Source of the DNA: Ampelomyces quisqualis
Lineage: Eukaryota > Ascomycota > Dothideomycetes > Pleosporales > Phaeosphaeriaceae
Assembly (NCBI GenBank): GCA_018398575.1
Contig: JAGTXZ010000011.1
Coordinates: 1,054,001 to 1,118,000, forward strand
Direction: 5' to 3'
Length of the DNA stretch: 64,000 bases
Positions 1 to 11,164 of this stretch are shown here, in pieces. Below the pieces are notes generated by a model. The model did not search any database, was not told the origin of the DNA, and saw only the letters and a program-made list of their open reading frames with translations. Numbering within the stretch: position 1 is the first letter of the stretch; every line of letters starts with the position of its first letter. Position numbers and translations under genes: made by a program.

Positions 1-364
1 TATGCTCTGCTATACTAAGTAATAACAGTAATACCTAGTATACTATTATTAGCAGCTTAGTTTATAGAGCCTTTTTACAAAATAGTTTATAGTTCTTATA
101 TTTAATATAGCTTTGCACTATCTATATAACTATATTACTTGTTAGTAGTGTACTCTTAACTATGCCTAACTGTAATTTAAGTCTAAGGCAATATCTTTAA
201 CAGCGCTATTACTTAGTTTAGGTTTTACTACAAATCTATACTATTCTTATACTTTAAATTAATTTTGCGTTACGTCTATATATATACTTCTTTTGCAATA
301 CTCTTTGTATTCTTATATTTCTAGGACTAAGCTACGTATCTACTTAGGTATTTTTTATTCTATA

Positions 365-3300
365 GCTTTATATAGTAGTCTACTATACTTTATAGTTCTA
401 CTACTTAATTTACTTAATTTATACTAGCTTCTTAAGCTTTATAGAGATTTCCTTATTATAATTCTACTAAATCTCTTCTTCTTGCATTATTATACTTTGT
501 AGACTACTACGCAACAATATCTTTACGTTCTACTTTTTTAGAACTTTTGTTTTTAGATTACTCTTTAGGTTGTATAGAATAATACTCTTATATATAGCTG
601 CTAGCTAGCCTAGTTAATGTACTCTAAACATAAATTAGTCTTAAGTACTCTACTTGTCTTAAGGCTTTGTAATTATAACCTTATTTGCCTTAATTAGCGT
701 AATAGCTTCTATAAACGCTATTAACGCTACTAAAATAAATGTTAAGTCTAGGTATTTCTATTTTACTAACATAGCGTCTATTTTAGACTTTAGTATTTCT
801 CTTTATAGTAGAAGAACTGTATCTTTACTAAAAAAAATTTAAAGCTCTATCTAGAGCACTACTTACACACATAGTTTATATAAGCTAATAAGGATTTTAG
901 CCTAAACCTTACATAGTACTATTTAATTATCTACTAAGCTTTTCTAATTAGAATTAGGTCTAGTTTTAATATAAGTTCTCTTAGTCTCTAGCTTAATTGC
1001 CTTATACTTTATATTATATATAAGTAGCAAGTTAAGGTTATTAGTAAATATTCTTTTATCTAGCTACTAGAAGTGCTATCAGATATGCGTTAATATAAAC
1101 TACTTAGTTTTCTTACTTCTTTTGCTTTTAAACAGCGCAGCCTTAAGCTAAGCTAGTATTAGAAATATTGTTATACTTTATATCTTAGCGCAGTTAAATA
1201 TATATTTACTCTTAGCTTTTACACTATTTAGCTCTTCTTATAGTAGTACTATCTTGTATTTTATTATTACATTAGCTATAACTAACTAGAAGTTATTTAC
1301 TTAGTATAGCTAGTAGAACGTTAGGATGTTGCCTTTAATACCTTAAATCTTCTAGTTCTATAGATTTTACGTAACTAGAGTTTAACGTAGTATAAACCTT
1401 ACTATAATCTTTTCTTCTAACACTATAAGTACTATGTACTTAAGACAATTAAGCACGTTTTTAACTTTATCTTTTACCTTAAATAAGCAGGTGTTCTAGC
1501 CCTTTGCTATAGCTAGGCCTAATATCTTTCTTATCTTTCTTATATCTACAATTTTCTTAATACTTGCGTATATAGAGTAAGTAGTAGTAAATAGTTTAGA
1601 ACTATCTATGTTATTCTTTTTGCCTATAAGATAGTGCTAGTTTAAAAAGTTTTTATTCTCTTATAGTCTACTAAGCGCTAGGGAGATAAAAATAAGTATC
1701 TTATAAAGACTCTTTTCTATTAGTGTACTTAAGAGGGCCTAGGCCTTTTACTAATAACTATAGTTCTTACTTTAAATAGTGTTATATAAGTTGACTATAA
1801 TAGTATTCTTAGATTTATAGTTATAGAACTTATTAAAAATAATACGTTCTTATATTACTACGTAGCTAAGAATATTAAGAGTATCTTTTACACTTACTTT
1901 ACTATCTCTTAATAATATTTTGTATATAGTTATAAGTCCTATAGTTTAGTATTTATTAAGTACGCGTTTTACTAGTGTTATATAGCTGTATATAATTATA
2001 AATTAGCTAGTAAATAGTGCTAGACAGTGCGCAGTTACATTTAGGTAGACTTTTAGTATATAGCGTTCTTAGATATACTATAGAACTATCTCTATATACT
2101 TCTTACTATTCTTTATAAATTTACGTAGTAAGACGTTTTAGTTAGACGCTATATAGTGCTATTTAACTTACAAATTAATCTTTATCTTTATTTTTTTATC
2201 TACTATTAGTGCACCTATACTCTAAAGAGAAGTATTCTTTATAAAGTAGATATAGAGCGTAAAGAAGTCTTTTAGATTGCACTATTTAGATTTGCAAAGG
2301 CCTATAGTAATAATTTTAGCCTTCTATACAGCTAGTGCGTAGCTCTAGCTACTTACTATAGATACTGCTAACTATAGCTCTTCTAGTATTAAAGAGCTTT
2401 TTTTATATATATATATAGAAATGTCTGTTAGTTTATAATAGAGTACTATTCTTAACTATTGTCTTTAGCTCTATATTAACTAGTTTTATTCTTTAATTAG
2501 TTCTCTTATACTCTAGGCTAGTTCTTAAAGTGCATATACCTTATAATTATTATAAGTATAGCTAATCTTATTTTTCTTATACCTATTATGTTTCTAAATA
2601 TACTACTATTATCTAAAGATAGCTCTTTTTTGTAAAGTATATAAGCTTTTTTTAGTTAGTATACTATAAATAGGACTATTAGTTCTTATAATAAATGTAG
2701 TATTATAAGCGCGTTATCTTTAAAGTCTTTTAGAGAAGATCTAAAGAAGTTAGCTACTATCTGCTATTTGTCCTCTTAGTAGTGTTCTATTACTACTTTA
2801 ATTTAAGCTAACAGTTTATCTACTATTCTGTCTTACGTATAAGTTGCGTAGATTATAGTTATAGGCTCTTTATAGTGTACTTACCTTACGTTTAGTAGAG
2901 CTTAAAGCTATAGTCTTTCTTCTAACGCAAGTTATTTTACTAACTAGAGCTTTTTATCCTTATCTCTATTATCTTTATTATACTCTTCTTATTTTTCTTT
3001 ACTACTAGAGTAAGTATCTTTCTTTAGCAACCTTTATTATTTTCTTATAGTACTCTTATATTTCTGTATAAGTGTAGTAATTAGCGTAGATATTGCGTTG
3101 TTTTGTGTTTACGCAGTATCTATGTCTTTACTTCCCTCTCCTTTCTTTATAGTACTATTATTCTACTTCTCTAGGCACTTAATTTTAGTAGTTAGAGTCT
3201 TAATGCGTATGTTTAGGCTATTATCCTTCTTCTTCTTACCTCTACTCTATCTGTTAAAGTGTTTGCTACTATTTGCTTTAGGTCCTGTTAATAGTTTATA

Positions 3301-4370
3301 GGCTAGGTCTGCTAGCGCTCTTATTATCTTTTATTATTTGCAGTTGTTATCTTTAGTGTTATTATTAAGCTCTAAGTAGAAGCGCCTTTACCTCTTGTCT
3401 CTAGTAGTACTTACTAGGTTTATAATATTACTATTACTACTTAAAGTAAAGTGCACTATATTATATAGTTAGCTTTTATTCTTAATATACTTTTCTAGGT
3501 TGTATTACTACTAGGCTTTACTTTGTCTTATACTAGAGTCTAGTATTTTATTATAACGCTCTTAAGGCTTCTTATCTTAACATATAAGTTAATAGTTATA
3601 GCTAAATTATTATTGTTAGTAATTAGGCGTAGCGCTAACGCTTTAAATATCTTTAAAGTTCTAACTATATACTAGTCTATAAATTTTAGTTACAATAGGT
3701 GTTTAATAAGTACACTATATTTAAGATATTATAGCTTTATCTTATAGTTACTGTCTTTAAGCTACTGTTAACGTACAGCTATTATTAGCCTTAAAAGTAA
3801 GAAGGTTTAAGTAGTTTAATAATATACGCTGTCTATAATATAGATATTAATATTATTAAGTAACAGTTTAGTTGTTATTATAGTAAGGCCTATTAGCTAG
3901 GTTACTAAAGTAGTAGAAGAACTTAAGACTACTAATACTAACTGCGTGCGTTCTAGTTCTAAGTTTGCAAGCGTTAGCTATCTTTCTGTGTGTTTAGCTT
4001 TAACTTTATTACTATAGTCTTAAATTTCTAAGATTATCTTTTTCTTTACAGCGCTAGCTATTGCCTTATAGAATTTTCTTAGTATACTACTATTAGTTAG
4101 TGTAGAGTATATAGTATACTTAAGCTATTTATCTATTATTAGGCTGTATATTATCTTTAGGTAGTTAGCCTATAAGTGTACCTCTTTAATCTTGTTATAT
4201 ATATTCTTATATTAGATAAAATCTGTTATCTCTTTAACTTATATATGCTTGTCTACTATATTAACATTATAGCCTATTCTTACAATTACCTATAATACGT
4301 TATTAGTAGTTATTGTCTTTATATTACTTATATACTATTTATTTAATTAAGATAGCTACTACTTATACTT
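365..4370 (-). pseudogene. SNF2-like helicase/ATPase remnant, left copy
   Basis: This is the counterpart of the better readable copy at 47450-51450. Read on the minus strand it gives a long N-terminal region, then a charged coiled-coil-like segment at about 3300-2900, then the ATPase part. The nucleotide-binding loop lies near 2570-2590, where the GxGKT core has decayed to G-I-R-K-I. The motif VI region is near 600-680. Many TAA/TAG codons interrupt every frame, so the copy cannot be functional. A short plus-strand open frame at 3098-3301 is only the antisense of the charged segment. The family assignment rests on motif order in the right copy; no search was run. Confidence 0.5.
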
Positions 4371-4977
4371 ATTATTGCGTTTCTATAACATACGTATTAT
4401 ATAATATGTTACGCGTAACAGTTAAGAATAGTATAGGTAGGTATAAGAATAGTAGAAGAGCTACAGCTTAGTTAGCGTGTATAGGTATACTTATATTATA
4501 TACTTACTTGTAATAGTATTGTAATGTATAGCGTAGTATAGTAAACGTAACGTAGAAAAATACGTATATTTGCGTTATAGTAGTATTAATGTTATTATAT
4601 AGTTATTGTGCGTTTGTTATAGCAATATAGTATAATATAGTTATAGTAGTAGGTTAAAATTAAAGGTGCAAGTAAAAGTAAGTAGAGTTTTATCCTAGTA
4701 TTATATAGCCTCTTACTTAGCGCTAATATGTTATGTTATATCTTTAAGGTAAGTAAAGGCGTATTCTAAGAGAAGAGTATCTTTTACTACGTGTTATTCT
4801 TAGTGCAGTACTATATAGTAATGTATAGTACTATATAGCACTAAGTAAAGTTTTTACTTTCTAGAGTTTTATATTATAGTATAGGTAACTTACCTCTTCT
4901 ATATTATAGTAGTAGTACTCTCTTTAGTCTAGTAAGTAAACTTAGCTAAACCTACTAGTGCTATTGTAGTAGATAGG
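4371..4977. other. Non-coding AT-rich spacer with one tandem-repeat unit
   Basis: I see no coding signal here. It includes one copy, at about 4800-4977, of a roughly 171-bp unit that is present twice in tandem in the right arm (46648-46990). The unit contains the recurring words tagtactatatag and cctactagtgctat. Confidence 0.6.
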
Positions 4978-5715
4978 TTATACCAAAACCTAGGTCCTCT
5001 TATAGTAGCACTATACTATACTATCTAGTTTCTTAGTCTATAATACTTTTAATAATCTTAGTTTGTATAACTATAAAATAGTAATATAGACGCGTCTGTT
5101 TCTAGGTTATACCTAGTTATATTATCTTATAAAGTAAGTATTTCAAGGTATTTCTCTCTAACTTTTATATTACTATTTATATTATTTCTTATTAGCCTTA
5201 TTACTTCTATATTAGTAAGATTACTTAACTTAGTCTACTAGTATAATGCTTTATAGGCATAACCCCTAGTTTCTACTATTCTGTTTTTGTCTACAGCTGT
5301 ATTTCTAAGGTACGTTATTATCTACCTAATATATAGCTAGTATAGGTAGTCTTCTATATAGCATTCTTTATAAGTTATAGTTTCTATATTATCTGTTAAT
5401 ATTTACTGCATAGCTAGTAGGTTACCTCTTCTATTTATCTGCGTTAGTATAGGCTAAGTTGTTTTAGGTATTTAAGTTTATATTTCCTACGTATACTATA
5501 GTGTCTCCTTGTTAGCTATATATACACTACCTTATTCTAATATCTTTAGCTCTATATAGTGTAATAATATTTGTTTAATAGTTATTACTCTATTCTAAGT
5601 AGCTGGTAATATATATATACCTCCTATAGTCTTCGATTTATAGTATTATGTTTAATAGTTTATATCTGTTTCTTTAGTATTACAGGTGTAACTATAGGAC
5701 TCTAGCCTTAGTAAA
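4978..5715. other. About 740-bp insertion present only in the left arm
   Basis: In the right arm the sequence flanking this block is continuous at about 46644-46648 (cgcagccttattacg then taacctatctac). In the left arm the same two flanks are separated by roughly 740 bp starting near ccaaaacctaggtcc and ending near gactctagccttag. The two ends look weakly inverted (CCTAGGTCCT against GCTAGAGTCCT), which would fit a small DNA element or MITE, but no clear target duplication could be fixed. No coding frame was recognised in it. Deletion from the right arm is equally possible. Confidence 0.5.
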
Positions 5716-6449
5716 AACACGCAGTAAGGCTGCGTTAGAAGGTTTAAGTTATATGCTAGCGTCTAGCAGTTTATATATAATTATAGAGAAATTTTTTACG
5801 TATCTGTAGTTCTATTAGTAAAGAAAGCTATCTGTTACGTTCTATTTCTTTGTATTATGTTATTCTATTGCAATTCTATATTATCTATTAGTATATCTAA
5901 CGCCCTAAACTATATACTATAAGCGTAGATAGCAGTTAACAAATTTCTATAGTGTACGCAGCTTATAGCTAGTAAGAAAGTGTATAGCAGCCTGCTTCTA
6001 TTATATATTCTAATATTAGTTTAAGATATTTGTCTTTTTAACTAGATAATTCTACCTTACGTTTTATAGATTTGTTTGTAAGGAGATTAGTTTCTTCTTT
6101 TTAACACTAAGTTTGCTGTTAATATAGTAGTAATCTTCTATTTAGGTATTCTCTCTTAGTATTAGTAACTAATATTGCAAAGCATATAGTACACAGTATC
6201 TTATAAAGAATACTATTATTATCTATTATTTTGTGTTCTTATATAATAGCCTTATCTCTTATTAATATGTCTTGTAGTATAGTGTCTCTACTTAGTGCTA
6301 GTATACTAAAGTGCTTAACTTTCTACGCTACTATCCTGCTTAGATATTTCTATACATATATAATTTCTTAATAATCCTACTCTTGTAGTTACATAGATTG
6401 TGTGCTACTACTTTATATTATTAATCTAGTCTTTAGCTTAGTATAGTTA
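5716..6449. other. Left-arm spacer, no gene recognised
   Basis: This matches 45900-46640 of the right arm in reverse complement. Both copies are saturated with stops in all frames, and I recognise no product. Confidence 0.5.
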
Positions 6450-8360
6450 GTACTAGGTAATTATTCCTTAATTTTAGTAATTGCTAGGCTAATATTATCT
6501 AGTTATTTTAGTTAATGCGCTAGCTAAAATACTAGAGATTATAGGCCCTATAAGATAATTTATGCAATAGCTATTCTTGTTCTAGTTAAGTATAGTATTA
6601 TTACGTTTTTCTAACTATAACTATACTATAATATTGCTCTTAGTTTTTACGCTTACAGACAGCCTAGTATTATCTTATTTTAGGTATATAGTATTCTTGT
6701 AGTTGTATTAGCGCAGTCTTACTACCTAATTATATATATCTTTTTAGCGTCTATCTTGCAGCTCTATAGCTATCTATTTTATAGTTACCTGTTATAGTAC
6801 TTCTAGCTTGTTAATGTATTGCCTATTGTTTGTAGTAAACTCTTACTAACCTATGTATACCTGCAATTAATTACTTATATCTGTTACTTTGTAGTGCAAT
6901 AGTCTAAGAGGTAGGCTAGATCTTTGTAGTTAGGATTGCGCTCTTTAAGTAACCTAATAAAGCTCTTAACGTCTATACTATTAATAACGTATATGTCTTT
7001 AAGCTAGTTAACTAAATTATTAAGCTTATAGTAGGTCTTTTAGAAGTTGTCTGTATATAGCTGTAGGCTGTAGTATATATTTAGAGACGTTAAGATCTAC
7101 TAGCTACTGTGTATAGTCTTAGCTCTTATCTTGTTATACTATGCATAACATCTATAGTAAAAAGCGTAGATAATATCTATTATCTTAGTAGAATATTTAC
7201 ATATTATACTTTTCTTTACTATAAAGGATAGGAAATAGGCGCAGACCTTAGGCTTCTATGCGCAGGTAATGCCTTAGTCTATTAGTTAGTATAGTATTAT
7301 ACTACTTATAGGCAGAAATATAACTCTATTATATTAGTAAGTATTATAACCTATATTACTATAATAAGCTATAGTACGTTAATACTATATATACTAAACG
7401 TTTTATAGTAATTAGTAGGTTATGTGAAGCTGTGCTGCTACGAGTTTGTAAGGTAGAAACCTATTAATTAGTAATAATACTTATCTATTTATATAGTTAT
7501 TAGACTACTTTAGCTATTCTAGTATAAAATTAGTATCTATCTAAGTAGAATTATTATACTAATAGATACAACTAAGACTTTAAATATTTAGGTTCTTCTT
7601 ACTATCTATACAAGTTATATAGTTTAAGAATTCTATAAACAATAAAAGTACTTAGTCTAAGCTATCTATATTTATACACAGCACACTAGTTATATACTCT
7701 CTATCTAGTCTAGGTCTAGCTTCTAAATTGTCTGCTAACATATATTACAGCAAGTGTTTCTAGTATATACTAGCCTTATCTATATTATATAAATTCTTAG
7801 GCGCATATCTACTTACTATGTTGCAAATCTCTTCTATTATAAGCTTAGTGTTCTTAACTGTCATACTACTATAGTTACCTACTATTTTTGTAAACTCTTT
7901 ATATAACTATACGCTATGTTATTATTTATATCTAGTAAGCTATCTATTATTCAACTCTAGTATTTTGTAGCTATGGTATTTAGGCAGCTGTTGCTAAAGT
8001 TATATTATAATTTTGCAAATTATATTATTAGTAATATTAACGTAAGCTACCTGCAACTTTATATACTAGTTATATAGAGCTGCCTTAAAGGTTTTCTATT
8101 ACAAACGCCTATTATGCGCGTAATTATAGCTAGTGTATTTAGTTTTGTTACTATCTAAGTGTTCTTGCGTTATTAGAAGAATATTAGTTATATCGTTTAG
8201 TTATATATAGTAGTAAAAGGCCCTAGTAGCCTATATAGCTAGTTGTTATATTGTTAAATATAGAAATAATAACTTATATTTGCAAACTTTAACACGTTCT
8301 ATAATAGTCTAGGTATAACTTTATTACTAGTTAGGTATTAGACCTTAACTTCTCTATACA
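6450..8360 (-). pseudogene. Pogo/CENP-B-type DDE transposase remnant, left copy
   Basis: This is the reverse-complement counterpart of 43940-45900, where the domains can be read more clearly. The N-terminal helix-turn-helix portion is near 8160-7800 and the DDE core runs toward 6900. It is broken by stops and by single-base frame changes. Pogo-type transposases of the Tc1/mariner superfamily cut and paste DNA at TA sites using three acidic residues. The position beside a SNF2-like remnant is the same in both arms. A free-standing Fot/pogo insertion within a larger repeat is the main alternative. Confidence 0.6.
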
Positions 8361-8614
8361 CTAAATAATATATACTTAAAGTTATAGTAGTAGAATAATA
8401 GTATAAACTAGATGTATTTACAAAGAGTAATCTACTATCTAATATTGTAAAAATAATACTCTTACGCATACTAATACTCTAGTAGCTACTTATAGTATTT
8501 AATATAAAACAAAATCTAAGCTTAGACTTAAACCTATACTAGTAGAATTATAGTACTAATTAGTTACTCTAGGTGCTTATTGCAATAGATCGATTATAAT
8601 TAACGCTAATAGTA

Positions 8615-8815
8615 CTCTAGTAGATAATAGTTGCTAATAGTGCAACGTAACTATAGCTACTAGTTATTTAAGGAGCCTACTATAGTAGTAGGTTACGTAT
8701 AGCACTAGTAGTGTTCTCTAGTAGATAATAGTTGCTAACAGTGCAACGCAACTATAGCTACTAGTTATTAAAAGAGCCTAATTATAGAGATTAATACGTT
8801 TAAGGTATTTACTAC
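8615..8815. repeat. 101-bp tandem repeat, two copies (left arm)
   Basis: The word ctctagtagataatag starts a unit at 8615 and again at 8716, giving a 101-bp period. Both units carry gttgctaa-agtgcaacg and tatagctactagtta. The matching place in the right arm (43429-43731) has three units. Confidence 0.85.
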
Positions 8816-8889
8816 CTTATATACTATATATAAAATTTATAAAGTATTATATATTTCTTCTTATATATATTCTTCTTTACTAAGCGTAT

Positions 8890-9320
8890 CTAAGATAAAT
8901 AAATATAGGCTTATTGTTTTAATTTATACAGGTGTTCTTTAAGGTCTTAGCTATACCTACTAGTATAGTAGGTGTTCTTTTTATTAATAGCTAGTAGTAT
9001 CTTAGTGTAGATAAGTTTAATGCAGGTAACTTCTTTACGTTAGTAGAAGTTCTTAAAGCTATAATAAAGCTTAGTAATAGTATAAGACTTAAGGTTATAT
9101 AAGTTATAGTTTAAACATCTTAATATCTAGACGTTAGATTACTACTTATAGAGTCTAACAGAAATATATTATATATAGTATAAGAGAGGTTACAGATACT
9201 TAGGAAGGCTTTACTATTAAAAAGCTTAATAAGAGTGCTAGAAAAGAGAAGTCTTAACAAATAACCGTAACTTAACGTGGTTCTTAATTTTTGCCTATAA
9301 TAATATATAGACAAAAGCAT
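8890..9320 (+). pseudogene. Conserved coding fragment opposite to the transposase (left copy)
   Basis: On the plus strand a frame of about 140 codons reads with few stops. It contains stretches such as LYIVQERLQ and KSLIRVLE. The right arm holds the same frame on its minus strand (42880-43290), where variants such as LYIVQERLQLLRQALLLKS are still readable. Agreement between two separately mutated copies supports real former coding. I do not recognise the family. It lies on the strand opposite to the pogo-type transposase, beyond that gene's N-terminal end. The minus-strand open frame at 9120-9320 is the antisense shadow of this one. Confidence 0.4.
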
Positions 9321-9386
9321 GTAAATTATAGTTATATCTCTAATATGATCTAGTTACCTAATAGTATAAGAATTGCGTTCTTAAGT

Positions 9387-9660
9387 TAGGCTAAGTTATT
9401 AATATACGTACTAAAATGCTATTGTAGCTATTAGCGTAGAGATCTTTATTGTTAAATACGTTACAAGGTATCTTAGTTAAGTAATAGTATTATAAGATAT
9501 AATAAAGTTATTGCAATAATAGCGCTCTTATATTAGGCTAAGTTATTAATATGCGCACTAAGATGCTATTATAGCTGTTATTGTTAAGATCTTTATTATT
9601 AAACACGTTATAAGGTATCTTAGTTAACCTATAATATCTAAATAGTTACTCAAAAGTCTA
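9387..9660. repeat. 147-bp tandem repeat, two copies (left arm)
   Basis: The word taggctaagttattaatat recurs at 9387 and 9534 (147-bp period), followed each time by gatctttatt and aaggtatcttagtta. The right arm has three units plus a truncated one at 42360-42840. Confidence 0.85.
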
Positions 9661-9860
9661 TTTAGGACAGAAATTTACTTTTATACTAGTAGGCTAAGAA
9701 GTAGCGCAGGTGTAGTGCTAATAATATAGTAAAGCTTAGTTCTAGATTTTTAAACTATATAAATATATAGATGCAATAGGTATAGTTTTAGTTTTATAAA
9801 AATAAAAATATAATAAAGAATTAAGTCTTTTAGACTTATAAGAAATATATATATAAGGAT

Positions 9861-10160
9861 TGTAACAGGCACATACAAACATATGTTACATCTAATACCC
9901 TATAAAGGCTTAGTAACAGATTATGCAAGAGATAGTAGAGGCAGCACTAAAAGCGCCTTAAATTAGCTCTAACTTAGTTACTACCTTAACTATAAATATA
10001 AGCCTATTGTATTAGATAGAGAACAAGTTTTTCTTATCCTTCTGTACAAGGCCTATAGGTATATAGCTAATCTAGAATCTCTAATACAACACGCACTCCT
10101 ATATACCTCTAACACGTATCTAATTTAATCTTAATAGCTGTACCTACCTGCGTTGTTACA
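9861..10160 (+). repeat. 5' LTR of chromovirus 1
   Basis: It is exactly 300 bp, with TGTAAC at the start and GTTACA at the end. It aligns without gaps to 28206-28505 with 30 differences, all of them transitions. Confidence 0.95.
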
Positions 10161-10574
10161 TTACAAAAAAACCTTGTCCTGCTAGTAATAGCATTTAGAT
10201 AATATTGCAATTTACTTTTAAAAAGATTGCGTTCAAACGTACAGAACAACATCTAAATTAGACTTGTTTGCAACCTTAAATCTATTAAACACAGTTAGGA
10301 TCCCTTAGATCTTCTAACAGCTAAAGCCTTTGGGTTTAGATCTTCTTATTAACACATAGTTAGAATTACTTTAGTAGAAGTTGCGTTTGGCGCTACAATA
10401 GAAACTTAGAGACTATTAATAACCTAGGAGTATTAGAGGCAACGCTAATAACTCCCCCTAAAGAATTACTAACTCTAGAAGCCTTCTTCTAAGACAACTC
10501 TGTATCAACTGTAACAACCTAGCAACAGAGGGCTAAAGCAAAAAAGATAGACACTAAGAAATCTAAAGACAGAC
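10161..10574 (+). pseudogene. Chromovirus 1 leader and start of gag
   Basis: This is the internal sequence from the end of the 5' LTR to the first hAT target site. It would hold the primer-binding site and the gag N-terminus. The bases just after the LTR (ttacaaaaaaacc) do not match a tRNA 3' end that I can name. A degraded plus-strand frame is readable from about 10380, interrupted by many TAA/TAG codons. The gag continues at 16505 after hAT copy 1. Confidence 0.55.
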
Positions 10575-10582
10575 TCCTTTAG
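10575..10582. repeat. 8-bp target-site duplication of hAT copy 1, left
   Basis: TCCTTTAG here matches CCCTTTAG at 16497-16504 with a single C/T change, the size expected for hAT insertion. Confidence 0.85.
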
Positions 10583-11164
10583 TACGCTAGTAAATAGGTT
10601 TAGAGTATCTGCTTATAGGTAGGAGTTAGGTTAGAGTTAAGCATAAGGGAGGTAGGGTAGAGTTTAAGTTACGCAGGGGCTAGTGTAGAGTTTAGGTTAG
10701 AGTATATACCTTAAGGTGTTAAAGTTAGGTTGTTAGTTTAGTTAGGGTACCTGCTATAGGGTTATACTTGTGCAGCGCTTTTAATCTAACGCTTGTAACA
10801 AGTATATTACTTAAGAGTAAAGTAGAGCAAAAGAAATAAGTTTATTTTAGCGTGTATCCTAAAATAAGGTTATTGCAAGAATAGTCTAATCTTACAGCTA
10901 TTTAATTAGCTTTATAACCTGCTTATTATAGATATTTATTACTATTTTTTACCTAGGTTGTTTTAGATAGTTAAGAGCTACTGTTTATTACATTTTTTTA
11001 TTACGCTTACTAGTCTAAGAAACAAGAAGGCTTTAATCTCTTTCTCTGTAGGCGCTGCTTATACTAAGAAGTCTAGAATAGTGCACTATACAAAGGCGTT
11101 GCAGATTCTCTAATGTTATTTTTTCTGTTACCCTCCTACTCCTTATTACTTGTCTAATTCTTAA

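Larger units (their letters stand above)
1..9860. repeat. Left arm of long inverted repeat
   Basis: This stretch is the reverse complement of about 42130-51785, degraded by independent transitions. Anchor matches include position 1 with about 51780, the 2600 region with 49200, 5721 with 46644, 8164 with 44133, 9127 with 43066 and 9840 with 42140. The outer end is not reached, because the match is still running at position 1. The inner end stops where the 5' LTR at 9861 begins. Coding remnants on the minus strand are a SNF2-like ATPase and a pogo-type transposase; a conserved fragment lies on the plus strand. The arms differ by an insertion in the left arm and by tandem copy numbers. Confidence 0.9.

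Noticed and set aside
3098..3301. Plus-strand open frame of 67 codons with hydrophobic segments
   Set aside because: It is the antisense of the charged coiled-coil part of the SNF2-like remnant. The mirror frame at 48511-48723 on the minus strand has the same origin, and Leu/Ser-rich antisense of Lys/Glu-rich coding mimics membrane proteins.
4380..4420. Inverted words around ttacgcgtaa as an origin or recombination site
   Set aside because: Palindromes of this size are expected by chance in sequence dominated by TA and CG words.
9120..9320. Minus-strand open frame of 66 codons
   Set aside because: The opposite strand is the one conserved with the right arm, so this frame is an antisense shadow.
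10161..10185. tRNA primer-binding site of chromovirus 1
   Set aside because: ttacaaaaaaacc after the LTR does not match the end of a tRNA that I could name, and mutation prevents a firm call.
10600..10760. GGGTTAGG-like words as interstitial telomere sequence
   Set aside because: They are in the subterminal regions of both hAT copies at all four ends and are irregular, so they are element-specific subterminal repeats.
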